Shown here: positions 10,856 to 22,207 of the stretch, piece after piece | Layout of the letters: the number at the start of each line of letters is the position of its first letter | Numbering within the stretch: the first letter of the stretch is position 1 | NCBI GenBank assembly: GCA_010157825.1 | Contig: VFSE01000175.1 | Span: 534,001 to 598,000, forward strand | Origin: Vickermania ingenoplastis | Lineage: Eukaryota > Euglenozoa > Kinetoplastea > Trypanosomatida > Trypanosomatidae | Length of the DNA: 64,000 nucleotides | Reading direction: 5' to 3' | Notes under the pieces: generated by a model | Databases searched by the model: none | What the model was told of the DNA's origin: nothing | The model's input: only the letters and a program-made list of their open reading frames with translations | Translations under genes and position numbers: made by a program

Positions 10856-13800
10856 ATGACAACGGTGCCAGCGCGCAGTAGTGAAGATAATTGCCCTACC
10901 GGCCTCGACCCCTATAGCAGACCCGAGCACCCTATATATAGCAGTCTCCTCCTCAGGGGGCCAGGGACGACGCCGCAGCACGACGGCGTACGCCTCACAC
11001 GACCATCCCCGCCACAAAAGCAAATACAAAAGCAACCATCTGCGGCGGCGCCACGGCCAGCAAGCAGTAGCACGACCACGCCATCTGCACCCGCCATGAT
11101 GCCCGAGCAAGCGCCTCCCCCCCAGCACCCACCTCAACCTCAACATCCGTTGCAACAGGAACAGCCGCTTCCAAGGCGACGTGCAGGTGGCGGCCCCTCC
11201 ACGAGCTCGGCTTCGACCTCCGTCGGCCCATTAGTACTGTCATCAAGTACCCTCACGTGCTCCTCCTCACCCTTCCCCACCAACGCCGCCAAGCGCCAAC
11301 AGCAGCACACCTCCCCAACCAGCAGCGAGCCCCACACGAACAGAGGCGGGGCGTTTACGAATACACACCCTTCGCCGGGTGGAGGGGGAAGGGCGTCGGG
11401 GCTGCCCACGCCCAGCACCGCACCGAGCGGCAGCGCTGCACAGCCGCTGCTGCCGCCCTCCACGGCGCAGGTGCCCCGTGAGAAACCGGGGACGGCTGGG
11501 ATAGCGCAGACGGCTCGAATGGTCTCCAGTGCTGATCCAGGCCGGCGCCGGGGTAGCGTCGGCAGCGCGAGCAGCAGCACCAGCAGCCGATCCCAGCGCC
11601 ACGCGTACCCCCCGAATCGTACCACCAGTGCTGCTGCTCGGGTGGGTGAAGGTGGTGGGCCGCCCGCCGCCGCCTCTGGTGGGTTCCATCCGGCTGTGAT
11701 GACTTCCTCCCCTGCATTCGCCACCGCCGCCAGCCGCGGTGGATCCCACTCCCCCCTTCGCCCAGAAGAGAGGGAGGAGGTGGGCGGGGCGGAGCGCAGC
11801 CTCAGCAGCAGCCTGCTACGCCTCCACCATACATCCACCACCGAGCGGCTTCGTAAGGCGCTGCACCACCAGCAGCAGCAGCCAGGGAAGAACGCCCTGC
11901 GGCCGACCGGCCAGCCCATCACCACGGAGCACGACGAGAGGGAGGATGACACCCTTAGCGGCGGCAGCGGGGCTGGTTGCTCCCCCACCTTACTCCGACG
12001 CGTGTCGGACCCGCCTCGTGCATCCTATTGTGACTTCCCTGTCGGGGAAGCGGAGGAGAAGCGACAGCACCCGCCCAGTAATAGCACACACCACACGAAT
12101 TCTCGCACAGAGAAGAAAGACGAGCCGCACCAGAGAGCGAAAGAAAGCAGCACCGCCGTGCTGCATGGAGGCCTCCGTAGCAAACCCTCCATAGAGGAAG
12201 GCGACGATCTCCAAGGAGTCAGCGCCTCGCCCACGGCGCTGCAGCGATCCGTAATCCCATCCACTGGGCCCAGCCAAGCATCCACGACGGACGGGGAGGC
12301 AGCGATGGGTACGTTGGGCCGTCCGCAGGCTAGAAAGAGCAGTGTGCTCACGGTTGTGGACCTCGACGACCTCGACGCCTCGTCTCTCCCACCCTCGTCT
12401 GCCGAGGAGGCAAAGACGAAGGCGAAGGAAGAGGCCAGCGACTTGGGTCTGGGGCGCAGAAACGCCACGCCATCGTACTCCTCTCCGCCACCCCATAGCG
12501 CGACGACCACGCCGACGACGGCTGGAAGTGTTATTAGTACCTCCCAAGGGGCCGACAGCCAGCAACACCTGCACGGATCACAACTTGCAAGGCAGGAGGG
12601 CGTCCCGTCGTCCTCGTCGTGCGGTGGCATGGAGGCGGCGAGCGACGAGCAGCAGCTCCACCCGGGCCGACGACCGACCCTTCTGCGCGTCGGTGCAAGT
12701 GGCAGCAGCACCAGCACCACAACCAGCGCAAACTTCATCAACAAGGAGAGGGTGAAGCAGCAGCAGGAGCAGCAGGAGCGTTCGACAGCAAAAGAAGGCG
12801 CGAGCCGCACGGTGCCGGAGATAAAGTATTCCATTCACAGCGAGGCGACGCCGCCGCTAAGACAACGCTCCAGAAGCACAAGTAGAGGGATGAAGATGCA
12901 AACGGCAGCGCAACGGTCTGCAGGAGGGGGACGGGAGGCGGAGGCTCCAGACACAGACGACGTGCGGGTGCTGCTCCATTCGGCCGATGCGTGCAACAGC
13001 GAGGACCCGATCGGCAACACGAGCAGCACCAGCAGCCATCAGAGGCGCCGAGCGAGCAACAGCAGCCAGCGCCGCGGCAACGTGCCGTGCCGGCGCTGCA
13101 GTTCATCGCCTCCGCCTCTCGTTCACCCCGGAGGATGTAGCGGGGCGGCGGAGGGGCCGAATGGGAACGGCACCGATGCGCCCCCGCTGCATATGTACCC
13201 CCTATCGGCCAACAGCAGCCTCAGCAGCCTCAGCAGCACTGGCGGCAGCAATCCGAGTGCCAGCGGACCGCTGCGGGAGCGCCGCACCGGCGGGCTGGAC
13301 GGCGGCTCCTTGACGTCTGGCAGCGGCAGCGGCTGGAACCCCTCCAGCCACCCCTCCAGCCACCCCTCCAGCCACCCCTCCAGCCACCCCTCCAGCCACT
13401 CCTCCAGCCACCTCTCCAGCCATCCCTCGCGGCCGAAGACCCACGAGGAGCCCACCTCGCAAGCGTCGCCCCCCCCACCGGTTCGTCTGCTTCCCCGGTC
13501 CAGCGCCTCGTCCTCCTCTCTGCACTTGTCCGCCGATGGGGATATGGGGGCACACGGCTCCTCGCCTGCGGGAGCCACACCAGCAGCGCAGCAGTCCCCC
13601 GCAACAGCGGAGATCGTTGTCGGGGGGTCGTCCTCCCCACGAGGCTGCAACAGCCGGCAGTCCGAGACCAGCACGAGCAGCGCAGGGCAGCACAGCAGCG
13701 ACGGGGCGTCCTCGCTCATCTCCACGCGCCACGGCGCTGGGCAACGAGACGGTGGCTGCTCCCGGTCCCCACCGTCTCAAGCAGCGGCCCAAACCACCAG

Positions 13801-14740
13801 CCCCGCTACCAGGAATACGACAACGGCAACGGCAACGGCAACGGCGGTGCATCCCGGCGGTCCGCTGCGGCGACGTCGGAGCAGTGTCACGCTGTGCCTG
13901 GATGGGCCAGTGCGGAGCAGCGACTCGGGCGATGAGGGAGCAGTCGGTCGGCAGCTGGCCAATGCAAACGCCAATACAACGGCGTCGTCCTTTTTCCTTC
14001 AGCACGGCGCCACGCGGGATGCTAAGGGCAAGGCACGGCACGAGGAGAGCGACAGGCCGGGGAGCAGGGGCACGAGCCGCCGTCGCAGCGCCGGTGGGGG
14101 TGGCGTCGAGAGGAAGAGGAGCGGCCCTATTCGCGGTATTCCCCCAGCCGCCCCACCACTGACCACATTTGGCACCGCAGGGTCGACACAGGACAGTAAC
14201 ACTCACCGGCATCACCAGCAGAACAACCCTTATCGTTGCGAAAACTCCACGCGGCAGCAGAGCAGCGGCGCCAGCACCTCCTTTGCCCCAACTACCACTA
14301 CCTACTCTTCCTCCATGCGGAGCGGCAGCGGAGCCGCCTCGAAAGGAGCGGGCGGGAGCCCAGCAGAACTCAGCCACACGGCAACGGAGAGCGGCCCCAC
14401 CATCACCACGGGCAGCAGCAGCCGTCGCCGTCGCCCGCAGCAGCCGGTGCAAGACCCCACCTCCGTCATGTGCCCCACGAGTCAGCGCGGCTCCTCTGGC
14501 GGGGCGGGGCGTCGTACCCCCCCCGGTGGTGGCGCTGAGGCTGGTCCTCTGGAGCTCTCGAATCCTTCGGCTTCGGCCTCGGCTTTGCGAGGGGGCGGCG
14601 GCAGCGCCTCTTCGACGCTCCTGCCCTCCATTGCGGAGTCGGATGACCTCCTCCTGTCGTTGGCGTCCTCGTTCGGGGAGGAGCTCATGGAGCTGCGCCT
14701 GGAAGATGTTCTGGCGGAGGAGGAGGAGGGAGGGATGTTC

Positions 14741-14772
<32 letters not shown>

Positions 14773-16138
14773 TCTTGGTGAGAGGATGCATGGGACGGGG
14801 GGGGCGGAGGAGAGGGAGACGCGGGGGGTGGAGAGGAGTAGGGGTGAGGCGATGGCAGGCTACCGCGAGGATAGTGTTGTCATACGTCCCAAATATAATG
14901 CACCGAGCAATCCAGCGGAGGGGACAACGACGGAGGAAGGCACAACCGCAACAAGAACAAAAAAGTACAACAATGACAATAAGGGAAAAGGAAAAGAAGG
15001 AGCACTTGCAGAGGTGGATGGCGGTGCGAAGGAGACGACCGGCGCTCGACGTCTTGGCGGCAACTTCGCTAGTGGGGAGAGCGATGGGGCGGCGCAGCGC
15101 AAGACGAGAGGGGCGGACAGGGATCCTGACGCTGAAAAGGCCAACGTCGTCTCGCCGATGGATACCGCCTTTACCCCCACGACCTCGCAGCAGCACACGT
15201 CGTCTTCTCACTCCTCCGCCACCACCACTTCTTCTTCTTCTCCTCCACCCCACACGAAACCATTGGAAAATTCAGTCTCCAGGAACAACAACGCCTCCGA
15301 GACCCTTGTGAAAAAATACTCCACTACAGTTGATGGTACGAGCGACGTTCCCAGTGCTGACAGTCAAAACCAACCCCAAAACAACCCGGCAGCTGGGAGC
15401 GGAGCAGCGACCAAGAACCCCCAAAACACTAACAAAAACGAACCAATGAACGGTAAAAGTACGGAGTGCCCCCCTCCACACCACCGTCCACCCACCGACG
15501 ACGGACAAGACACACCGAAAGCACTACCAACAACGACTGCTTTCTTCCCCCCCTCGACACCACCACCACCACCACCACCACCACCCTCACGGCCCTCTCC
15601 TCCCTCTCTCACCCTTGTTCCTTGCGCCGGCGGGGACGCGAATGCGGCGGTATCCTCCACCGCATCTCCTCAGCCGCCGCTCTTTAACAACAGCCAAGGT
15701 GAAAGTTCAACGAACAGAAAGAAGACAAACTTCTTCACGAGCTCCGCAGCACCCTCTATACCCCCCAACCAAATCAATACGCATCTGTCCTATCAAAGCC
15801 AAACCACTCCAAATCATCACCCTTCCACCTCCACTACCGGCAGCACCAAGAGTGAGAGCAACAACAGCCAACAACACAGCACCGCCCCAACAGCCAGAGA
15901 GAATCATAGTAAGAACAACAACACCCAAGGTGGTGCGAACAGCAGCAGCAGCAGCAACAACAACAACAACAGTAATCGTGGCGGAGGTATGCCACCGCCC
16001 ATGCCGCCATATAGGCGCCGCGGGGGGCTCCGTCTCGCACGGCTGCTTCCCGTGGCACCTTACCGTGGCGGTGCAGTCCTTCCAGGGCGAGCCCTGGGCC
16101 GTGGACGTACGCAGCGACGAGATCCACGCATCGGATGA
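10856..16138 (+). CDS. Low-complexity N-terminal part of a giant kinesin-like protein
   Basis: An open frame of 1760 codons from ATG 10856. It is very rich in Ser, Thr, Pro, Gly, Gln and Asn and probably disordered. Visible internal repeats are a 12 bp repeat giving (HPSS)n at about 13339-13425, an 11-residue Asp run at 14741-14773, a poly-Pro tract near 15560-15590, and Ser/Asn tracts at 15940-15975. No enzymatic domain is visible. The frame ends at 16138, but the last ~38 codons look like out-of-frame reading. From about 16028 the protein-like signal moves to the next frame, and from about 16292 to the third, where it joins the kinesin-like part. Both changes coincide with G6 runs (16022-16027 and 16286-16291). 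I read this as one gene spanning 10856-19632; an independent gene ending here is less likely because no AT-rich spacer or pyrimidine tract separates the parts. Confidence 0.7.
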
Positions 16139-16239
16139 GAGCGCCGGCGGCGTCGTTGGTCTGCTCCCCGATGACATCCGCAGTAGTCTAGAGGGACTGG
16201 AGGGCCTCGGCACCTCTCCCGGAACGGGCGCCGGCGGCG

Positions 16240-19200
16240 GTGGGATCACGGCGTGCAACTCCCTCTCCTCGGCCGGCGGCGGCTCGGGGGGTGTTCGGGT
16301 CGGTCGACTCCACGGGTGGGCCGGCAAACCACAACGCCAGCACCTCCAGCGGCGGCGGCGGTGGCGAGAACTGTCCGCTGCAGCGTGCGGATAGCCCCAC
16401 ACAGCGCAGCCCCACCACCACCACCACCACGACGACTACCACCACGAATACGACACGCAACGGCGCTCTCAGCAGCCTCGGCAGCGGCACCTTTGCCGTG
16501 CCGGTTGGCGCCACGGGCAGCAGCAGCAGCAACGCCTACTCCCGGCGCCCGTTCCAGACGCGCCACCGGCTGGTGCTGGTGCACGACCCTTCTTCATCCG
16601 AAGCCGGAGTGGGAGAGAGCACCACCAACAACAACAGTGCGAGGCGCCAGGAGAGCACGCCGGCGGTGTGCAGTGGCACCTCCTCCTCCACCGTCCCTGC
16701 CCCGGTCCCGCCGGTCGCCAGAAACGAATGGAACTCGCTGCAGCAGTATGTCAAGCTGCTCAACTCCAGCACCTTCGCCCACAAGAGCGGCGGACTGCTC
16801 TCTCGCTTCACTAACGTTGAGTTCGCGCCGACAGAAATGTCGGCTCATTCCTCCGCGTTGAGTTCTCCCTGCTCGTCGGGTGGGGCCAGCCCGGGCTCCC
16901 CGCCGATCGCCACGCCCTCGCCGCCCGTGCCGCCCATGTACCGCATGAAGAAGCCCATTCAGCCACTGCTGCAGTCTGTGATCCAGCCGGCGGTGCACGC
17001 CGTGCTCGACCGCTGCAACAACAGTATGATACTCGTGTATGGGGCGACGCAGGAGATGAAGCAGATGGGCGTCATTGGCACCCCGGCGGAGTGCGGGCTC
17101 CTCCCGCATGCGATTCGAGACATGGTAGAGGGTTACCTGGATCGCCAGAAGAGGCACGCCACCACAGCAGCAAGCGACACCAGCGGGACGGCCGGCGCGG
17201 GGTCGACGACGACAGGTGCACGTAATGCTCAGGGCAGCGGGGCCACAGACCAGCGATCCAGTTCCTCCGCCTCCAGCGGGAGCGCACCACTGTTTAGTTT
17301 TGTCCGCCTGGAGGCGACCTTTGTTGCGTTTGATGCGGCAAAGGTGGTGGACCTTCTGGATATGAGCAATCGCGACGTCGAGCTGGTGCTGAAGCTGGCC
17401 CCGCCGCCGACACCAGGAGAATTAGACGAGGCCGGTGGCCGTGACGACGACGAGGAGACAGGGCAGGAGGGTTCCACCGCTACTTCTTCTGACGGACCCC
17501 GGTCGCGCGGCGTAAGCTCCTGCGAGACGGGAGCGAACACCATAGGTGGCAGCAACAGCACCATCAACGGCAACGGCAGCATCACGGGTGCAGGGAGCAG
17601 CTCGACCGGCGGCGGGGGTGGCGGCGGCACCAACCAGTCCGCCGCGCGAGCGCAGCAGCCGACGACCGATGCTTTTGTGCTCTACGCCCGAGCCTGGCCC
17701 ATTGACGTCACAAATGATGCGCTCTCCGCGCTAGACGCCGGCCTGGATCACCTCTCTGCCGCGGAGTCCACCGTTCTGCAGTCCGAGTCCGGCTCCTCCC
17801 TGCTCTTCTCGCTCACGGCCTACACCGACACGGGCCGCAGCGCAACGCTTCACGTGCTGTGCCTGGCCGAGGACCTGCAGGCGCAGTCGTGGTTCGTTTC
17901 CACCGTGCTCGCCCGCTGCCAGGCGATACCGGAAGAGCAGGAGCAGAGTTGGGCCTCCATACAGAATACACCGATGCCCCCTGCGCTGCATCACCAAGCC
18001 GCGACCATGCTGGTGCCCGCCTTGTGCTTCGGCAACATGTTCTTGTCGCTTCTCATCTGCGTGTACAACTCCGCTGCAGCGATCAACCGCCTCAATCGAG
18101 ACCTCACGCTGGTGCTGAATGGGTATCGCATGCGTACCATCCCGCGTGTCACGCCCGTGTCGTACCACACCAGCACTCGCCCCTTGCCGTACCCCTGGCA
18201 GGAGCGCTTCACGCGGGACGGCAAGCGATGCTTCTACAACACTGTTACGCAGGCCACCGTGCCAGAGGACCCGCGGCTGCTCCTCCTCCGGCGCCATCAC
18301 GAGCGCCACGCGTCGGGCCGGCGCCGCCGCAGCACCGCGAGCAACAGCGCTGGTTCGAGCAGCAAGTCGGGTGGCGGCGGGGAGATGCCACCCAGCGGAA
18401 GCCCCAGCGGCCTGCCGCACCCCAGCAGCAGCAGCGGCGATGGGCCGCCGACCCACTCCATTCCCCTGCCGCCAGGCGATCAGGACTTTTACATGCAGGT
18501 CATGCATGATGGGAAGGCGTCGGTGGGGATCGGTGGCGGCAACGGCGGCGGCAGCAATAGCAACTCCCTCGCACAGCTCGCCACGACAAGCAGTACCGGC
18601 AGTGTGCGGCGCTCTTCGTCTTCTAGTGGGATCGCCTGCTCCACCGCCCCTGTCCCGGAGCTGGCGATCCCCTCCGTGAGCGCTGATGGGGCGGCGGGTA
18701 ACGCAATTGTCTTCGACGCGGATGCGAGAGCGCCGAACTCGCTGGACATTGGCATCGTTGTGATCAACGCACGCGACTCGCGCCGCGTCGTCATCCCCGC
18801 GATGAACAGTGCGTTTAAGGAGGCGCTGGCCCCGCCCAAGGAGCCCTCAGTGGTGTGCAGCGGGATCGGCTCTCTCCCGGGGGCCCCCACGCCATCCACT
18901 ACAACGACCACTACCAGCATGAAGGAGGGGGCCGCGACGGATGCGGGGGCCGAAGAAAAAAGTGAAGCCCCTCCCGCATCCCCAGCGGCGGACAATTTCA
19001 ACGAGGGCATCGCGCCGCTCCAAAAGATCTCGTCTGCGCTCCTCAGCAACACGGAAGGGGCGGCGCAGCTGCTGGAGGAGGGCATGATGGGCGATCTCAT
19101 GCTGGGGAATGCCACGGAGCCGAACGGCCTCAGTGATGTGAGCGGGACGAACACCGCCTCCGGCTCGTACAAGGAGGCGGCGAGCGGCGCGGAAGGAAAA

Positions 19201-19632
19201 GGCGCCCGCCGGCGAACGGGCGAAGGGCGATTGCGGCGGACGGGCAGCACGAACTCCTCCCCCAGCTCCTCAACGAGCTCGCTCCCGTCAGCAACAACGC
19301 AGCAGAGCGATCTGACACGTAGTGTGTTGCGAGCCCCTGGCGCCCCGATCCCCAGCGACCTGCAGGACCTGGAGAGCTTGGTGGACGAGTTTACCACCTT
19401 CTTTCGAACAGTGAAGCGCAGGGAAGCCGAGCGGAAGCGGCTGCAGCGCGAGGTACGAAAGCTCAAACTGGAACTGAAGGCACTGCAGCAACAGCAACCA
19501 GAACAGCGCGAGGTGGCGCCCTCGAGCGACGGCGTAGCCAATCTCGCTGCCCTGCGAGCGGCAATCGAGACCTACGCCCCGGCGTCCCTCCGGGCAAGAC
19601 TCTTCGCTCAGATGGAGGGACAGAGGGAGTAG
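16240..19632 (+). CDS. Degenerate kinesin-like region with WW-like motif and coiled coil (3' part of the preceding gene)
   Basis: Open frame ending at 19632. Its first in-frame ATG is only at 16837, inside the conserved region, so it is probably the continuation of the upstream frame. About 16729-18160 resembles a kinesin motor core: CNNSMILVYGATQEMKQMGV followed by GLLPHAIRDM aligns with the kinesin YGQTGSGK-x-TM...GIIPRA block, but the P-loop Gly-Lys-Thr residues are absent. It should therefore not bind ATP in the usual way. Low-complexity inserts interrupt the fold. At 18181-18276 is a WW-like motif (PWQERFTRDGKRCFYNTVTQ) with the first Trp kept and Val in place of the second. A basic coiled coil (FRTVKRREAERKRLQREVRK) lies at about 19357-19515. 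A role as a non-motor microtubule or cytoskeletal scaffold is inference. Confidence 0.7.
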   Translation: MGSRRATPSPRPAAARGVFGSVDSTGGPANHNASTSSGGGGGENCPLQRADSPTQRSPTTTTTTTTTTTNTTRNGALSSLGSGTFAVPVGATGSSSSNAYSRRPFQTRHRLVLVHDPSSSEAGVGESTTNNNSARRQESTPAVCSGTSSSTVPAPVPPVARNEWNSLQQYVKLLNSSTFAHKSGGLLSRFTNVEFAPTEMSAHSSALSSPCSSGGASPGSPPIATPSPPVPPMYRMKKPIQPLLQSVIQPAVHAVLDRCNNSMILVYGATQEMKQMGVIGTPAECGLLPHAIRDMVEGYLDRQKRHATTAASDTSGTAGAGSTTTGARNAQGSGATDQRSSSSASSGSAPLFSFVRLEATFVAFDAAKVVDLLDMSNRDVELVLKLAPPPTPGELDEAGGRDDDEETGQEGSTATSSDGPRSRGVSSCETGANTIGGSNSTINGNGSITGAGSSSTGGGGGGGTNQSAARAQQPTTDAFVLYARAWPIDVTNDALSALDAGLDHLSAAESTVLQSESGSSLLFSLTAYTDTGRSATLHVLCLAEDLQAQSWFVSTVLARCQAIPEEQEQSWASIQNTPMPPALHHQAATMLVPALCFGNMFLSLLICVYNSAAAINRLNRDLTLVLNGYRMRTIPRVTPVSYHTSTRPLPYPWQERFTRDGKRCFYNTVTQATVPEDPRLLLLRRHHERHASGRRRRSTASNSAGSSSKSGGGGEMPPSGSPSGLPHPSSSSGDGPPTHSIPLPPGDQDFYMQVMHDGKASVGIGGGNGGGSNSNSLAQLATTSSTGSVRRSSSSSGIACSTAPVPELAIPSVSADGAAGNAIVFDADARAPNSLDIGIVVINARDSRRVVIPAMNSAFKEALAPPKEPSVVCSGIGSLPGAPTPSTTTTTTSMKEGAATDAGAEEKSEAPPASPAADNFNEGIAPLQKISSALLSNTEGAAQLLEEGMMGDLMLGNATEPNGLSDVSGTNTASGSYKEAASGAEGKGARRRTGEGRLRRTGSTNSSPSSSTSSLPSATTQQSDLTRSVLRAPGAPIPSDLQDLESLVDEFTTFFRTVKRREAERKRLQREVRKLKLELKALQQQQPEQREVAPSSDGVANLAALRAAIETYAPASLRARLFAQMEGQRE

Positions 19633-21075
19633 GAGGTGAGCAGAGGAGGGTGGGAGAGGAGAGTTGCAGGTGTAGGTGGAATGAAGAACAAGACAAAAAA
19701 AAATGCGAGTACGCCAAAGTTGCTGTGTGATCGTAAAGGAATAATAAAAAGGAAAAGGCAGAGACGGTGTTTTCTTTTTCTTTTTCTGTGTGTGTGTGCA
19801 AGCGCGCTTTAGAAGGAGCGCTTCCCAGAAAATAATAAAGAACATGAAAGCACAAATGGAGGCGCACGAACTGAAATGAAAGGCAGGAGGTATTAGAGAC
19901 GCGAAAAAAAAAAGAAAGAAAAGAAAAGAATGAAGGCAAGAAGCGAGTGAGTAACAAGTATTTTTACCGGGATAATACTAATGGAGAAAGACAAAAGACA
20001 AAAAAACAACAACAACAAAAAAGCCAAGCACTATATCCTATCCGTACAGTAAGGTCTCTCGCACTACGAAGATCCGTCCCTCCTTCTTCCTTTTGTGCAT
20101 GAAACGAATCCTTTTGTGTGCAAAAGGTGAAGGATACAGAAGAACAACAAATAAACAAATACACACAAATAATTCATAAACAAGATGAAATGCACCAACA
20201 AGGATTTTTTTCTTTTTTATCAACTAACTTATTATTATTATTGTCATTACTACAAGTATACTATAACTATAAACATGTGTATTAAAAAATCCAATTTCCC
20301 GTACCATAATCATTAATCTATCAGACGCCCTCGTTCCTTTTGGTGGAATCCATTCTCTCGACATGATGATTATGATTATGATTATTTTTGTTTTAGATAC
20401 TTCTCAAGTGAACGATCGAGTGAGAGGAACACTATTGAAAGCGTGTGAGTAAAAGCTATTAGAGTACGAACACCATGGGAAGACGATGATGTGGGTGGGC
20501 CTCACGCACGGCAGTGTTATGTTTAACTCCCCGCCCCGCTCGTATTCTTCAGCGCGATAGACATGTGTGCGTGCGATGTGTGTATGTGTGTGTGCCTGTG
20601 TGTGATGAGAGGAGAGGAGGAACACCAACTCTTTATGATTCCTGTTCTCCTTGAATGAAGGAAAGAAACAGACAAGCAGCAACCAAAAAATAAAAAAAGT
20701 AAAAAAAAAAATAGGACAACCTTGAACTAAAGGGAAAACAAAATGCACACACACACACACAACATGGATGGAATCGTGCGTCGTGTGGGTCCTTCCTTCC
20801 GCTCAATCTACTCTCTCTCTCTTTTTTTTTTGTTTTTCCTTTTGTTTCCATACCCTTGTTCTCGCTGCGGTTGCCGGCGGCCCCTGTTCCTCATTTGCTG
20901 TACATTTTATCAGCGACATTGATAATTTGACGAGTGTAGCTACGCCCAGACATCCATCCACATAACGGAATAGTAATAAAAATAAAAAAAAATTAAAAAA
21001 AATATATTTAAATAACTAAAAAAAAAAATATATTAGGAAGAAATAGGAAGCACCCATAAAGAGATTCGGAAGCAG
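19633..21075 (+). other. Intergenic region
   Basis: A/T-rich with GA and CA repeats. No protein-like frame or RNA gene recognised. Confidence 0.55.
20812..20913 (+). promoter_or_regulatory. Polypyrimidine tract and AG acceptor for the METTL9-like gene
   Basis: A strong CT/T tract at 20812-20845 is followed by pyrimidine-rich sequence and TTTTATCAG, with AG at 20912-20913. This is 163 nt before the ATG at 21076 and is the best acceptor in the interval. Confidence 0.5.
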
Positions 21076-22134
21076 ATGTTTGGCCTACTACGAGATATTG
21101 CTACCTATCTCCGTGGCCACCGCTATGCCCCGCCTATTGTGTACCTCCCCGAAGTGGAGGAGCTGCCCGCCTTCCTGCTGAAGAAATTCGAGCCACAGCA
21201 CAGTGATAAGGGAACCGAGGATTTCCTGCGGGGGGCCGCTCGTGGGCCTTTTTGGAAGTACTTGGTCGCCCGTGTCCTGTATCCCTTCTTTTCCTTCACC
21301 AATATCAATGGACTGCTCAGCAGCGCCAGAATGTATGTCGTGTCAACGGAACAACTGCGAGTCCTTCTTCGCCCCGATGGCGCCGTGATCCACAAGCACA
21401 AGAGCAGCCCAGGGACAGAAGGGGCGGAGAACGCCGGCAGCGGCAGTAGTGATGGTGGGGGGGTGAAGACGAAGAGTGGCTACGCGCTCCCGTCTCCTGC
21501 GGACCTGGAGGAGGACCCTGAGGCCATCGCGCGCCTTCCCATGCCACAGTTTGGTTCAATTCTCGACATCGGCTCCGGGGACGGGAACGTCACGGCGAAG
21601 ATGATCCCCCTGCTGCGCGCGGGCTGCACGCCGGCGGACATCTGCTGCTCCGAGATCTCGTCGTCGATGCGGTGGCGCTTACAACAGCGTGGGTTCACGG
21701 TGGTGGACTGCGCCGACCCCTACCACGACCCGGCAACTGGGGAACGACGCATGTTCGATCTGATTACATGCTTTAACATCCTAGATCGTATCGACACCCC
21801 ACAGACCATGCTGAACGCAATTCGTGATTCTTTAAATCCCGGCGGCCTCGTCCTTCTTGCGGTGGTGCTGCCGTGGTGCCCGTTTGTCGAGACGGGGAGC
21901 CGACAGAAGAAGCCAAAGGAGCTGCTGCCTATGAAGGGCGGCGAGTGCTGCCGCGGCGCCAGCTATGAAGCCTCCTTGACCAAGCTGGTGGAGAACGTGC
22001 TGATACCGACCGGGTTTGAGATTGTGCGTTGGACCCGCCTGCCGTACCTCTGCGAGGGTGACCTAGTGCTGAAGTACGCCGTGCTGTACGATGCCGTTCT
22101 CATCATGCGGCGGAAGGAATACAAAAACTTTTAG
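21076..22134 (+). CDS. METTL9: METTL9/DREV-family protein-histidine methyltransferase
   Basis: A 352-residue protein. SAM-binding motif I is ILDIGSGDGNVT from residue 162, followed by CCSEISSSMRWRLQQRGFTV, FDLITCFNILDRIDTP, and LNPGGLVLLAVVLPWCPFVE. The family-specific block TRLPYLCEGD starts at residue 320. This order and wording closely match animal METTL9, which N-pros (1-) methylates histidine in HxH motifs of target proteins. A Gly/Ser-rich, low-complexity insert lies at about 115-135, before motif I. The N-terminal segment (ARMYVVSTEQLRVLLRP) also matches the family, in which it precedes the methyltransferase fold. Substrates in this organism are unknown. Identity as a DREV/METTL9 family member is very likely; histidine specificity is inferred from the animal enzyme. 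Confidence 0.9.
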   Translation: MFGLLRDIATYLRGHRYAPPIVYLPEVEELPAFLLKKFEPQHSDKGTEDFLRGAARGPFWKYLVARVLYPFFSFTNINGLLSSARMYVVSTEQLRVLLRPDGAVIHKHKSSPGTEGAENAGSGSSDGGGVKTKSGYALPSPADLEEDPEAIARLPMPQFGSILDIGSGDGNVTAKMIPLLRAGCTPADICCSEISSSMRWRLQQRGFTVVDCADPYHDPATGERRMFDLITCFNILDRIDTPQTMLNAIRDSLNPGGLVLLAVVLPWCPFVETGSRQKKPKELLPMKGGECCRGASYEASLTKLVENVLIPTGFEIVRWTRLPYLCEGDLVLKYAVLYDAVLIMRRKEYKNF

Positions 22135-22172
22135 TTCGGGCGCACGGAAAGATTACTAGTAGCGTCAAGAGC

Positions 22173-22207
<35 letters not shown>

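Noticed and set aside
11140-15253. Long minus-strand frames opposite the low-complexity gene
   Set aside because: They are mirror frames of GC-rich Ser/Gln/Gly codon repeats; all other genes are on the + strand.
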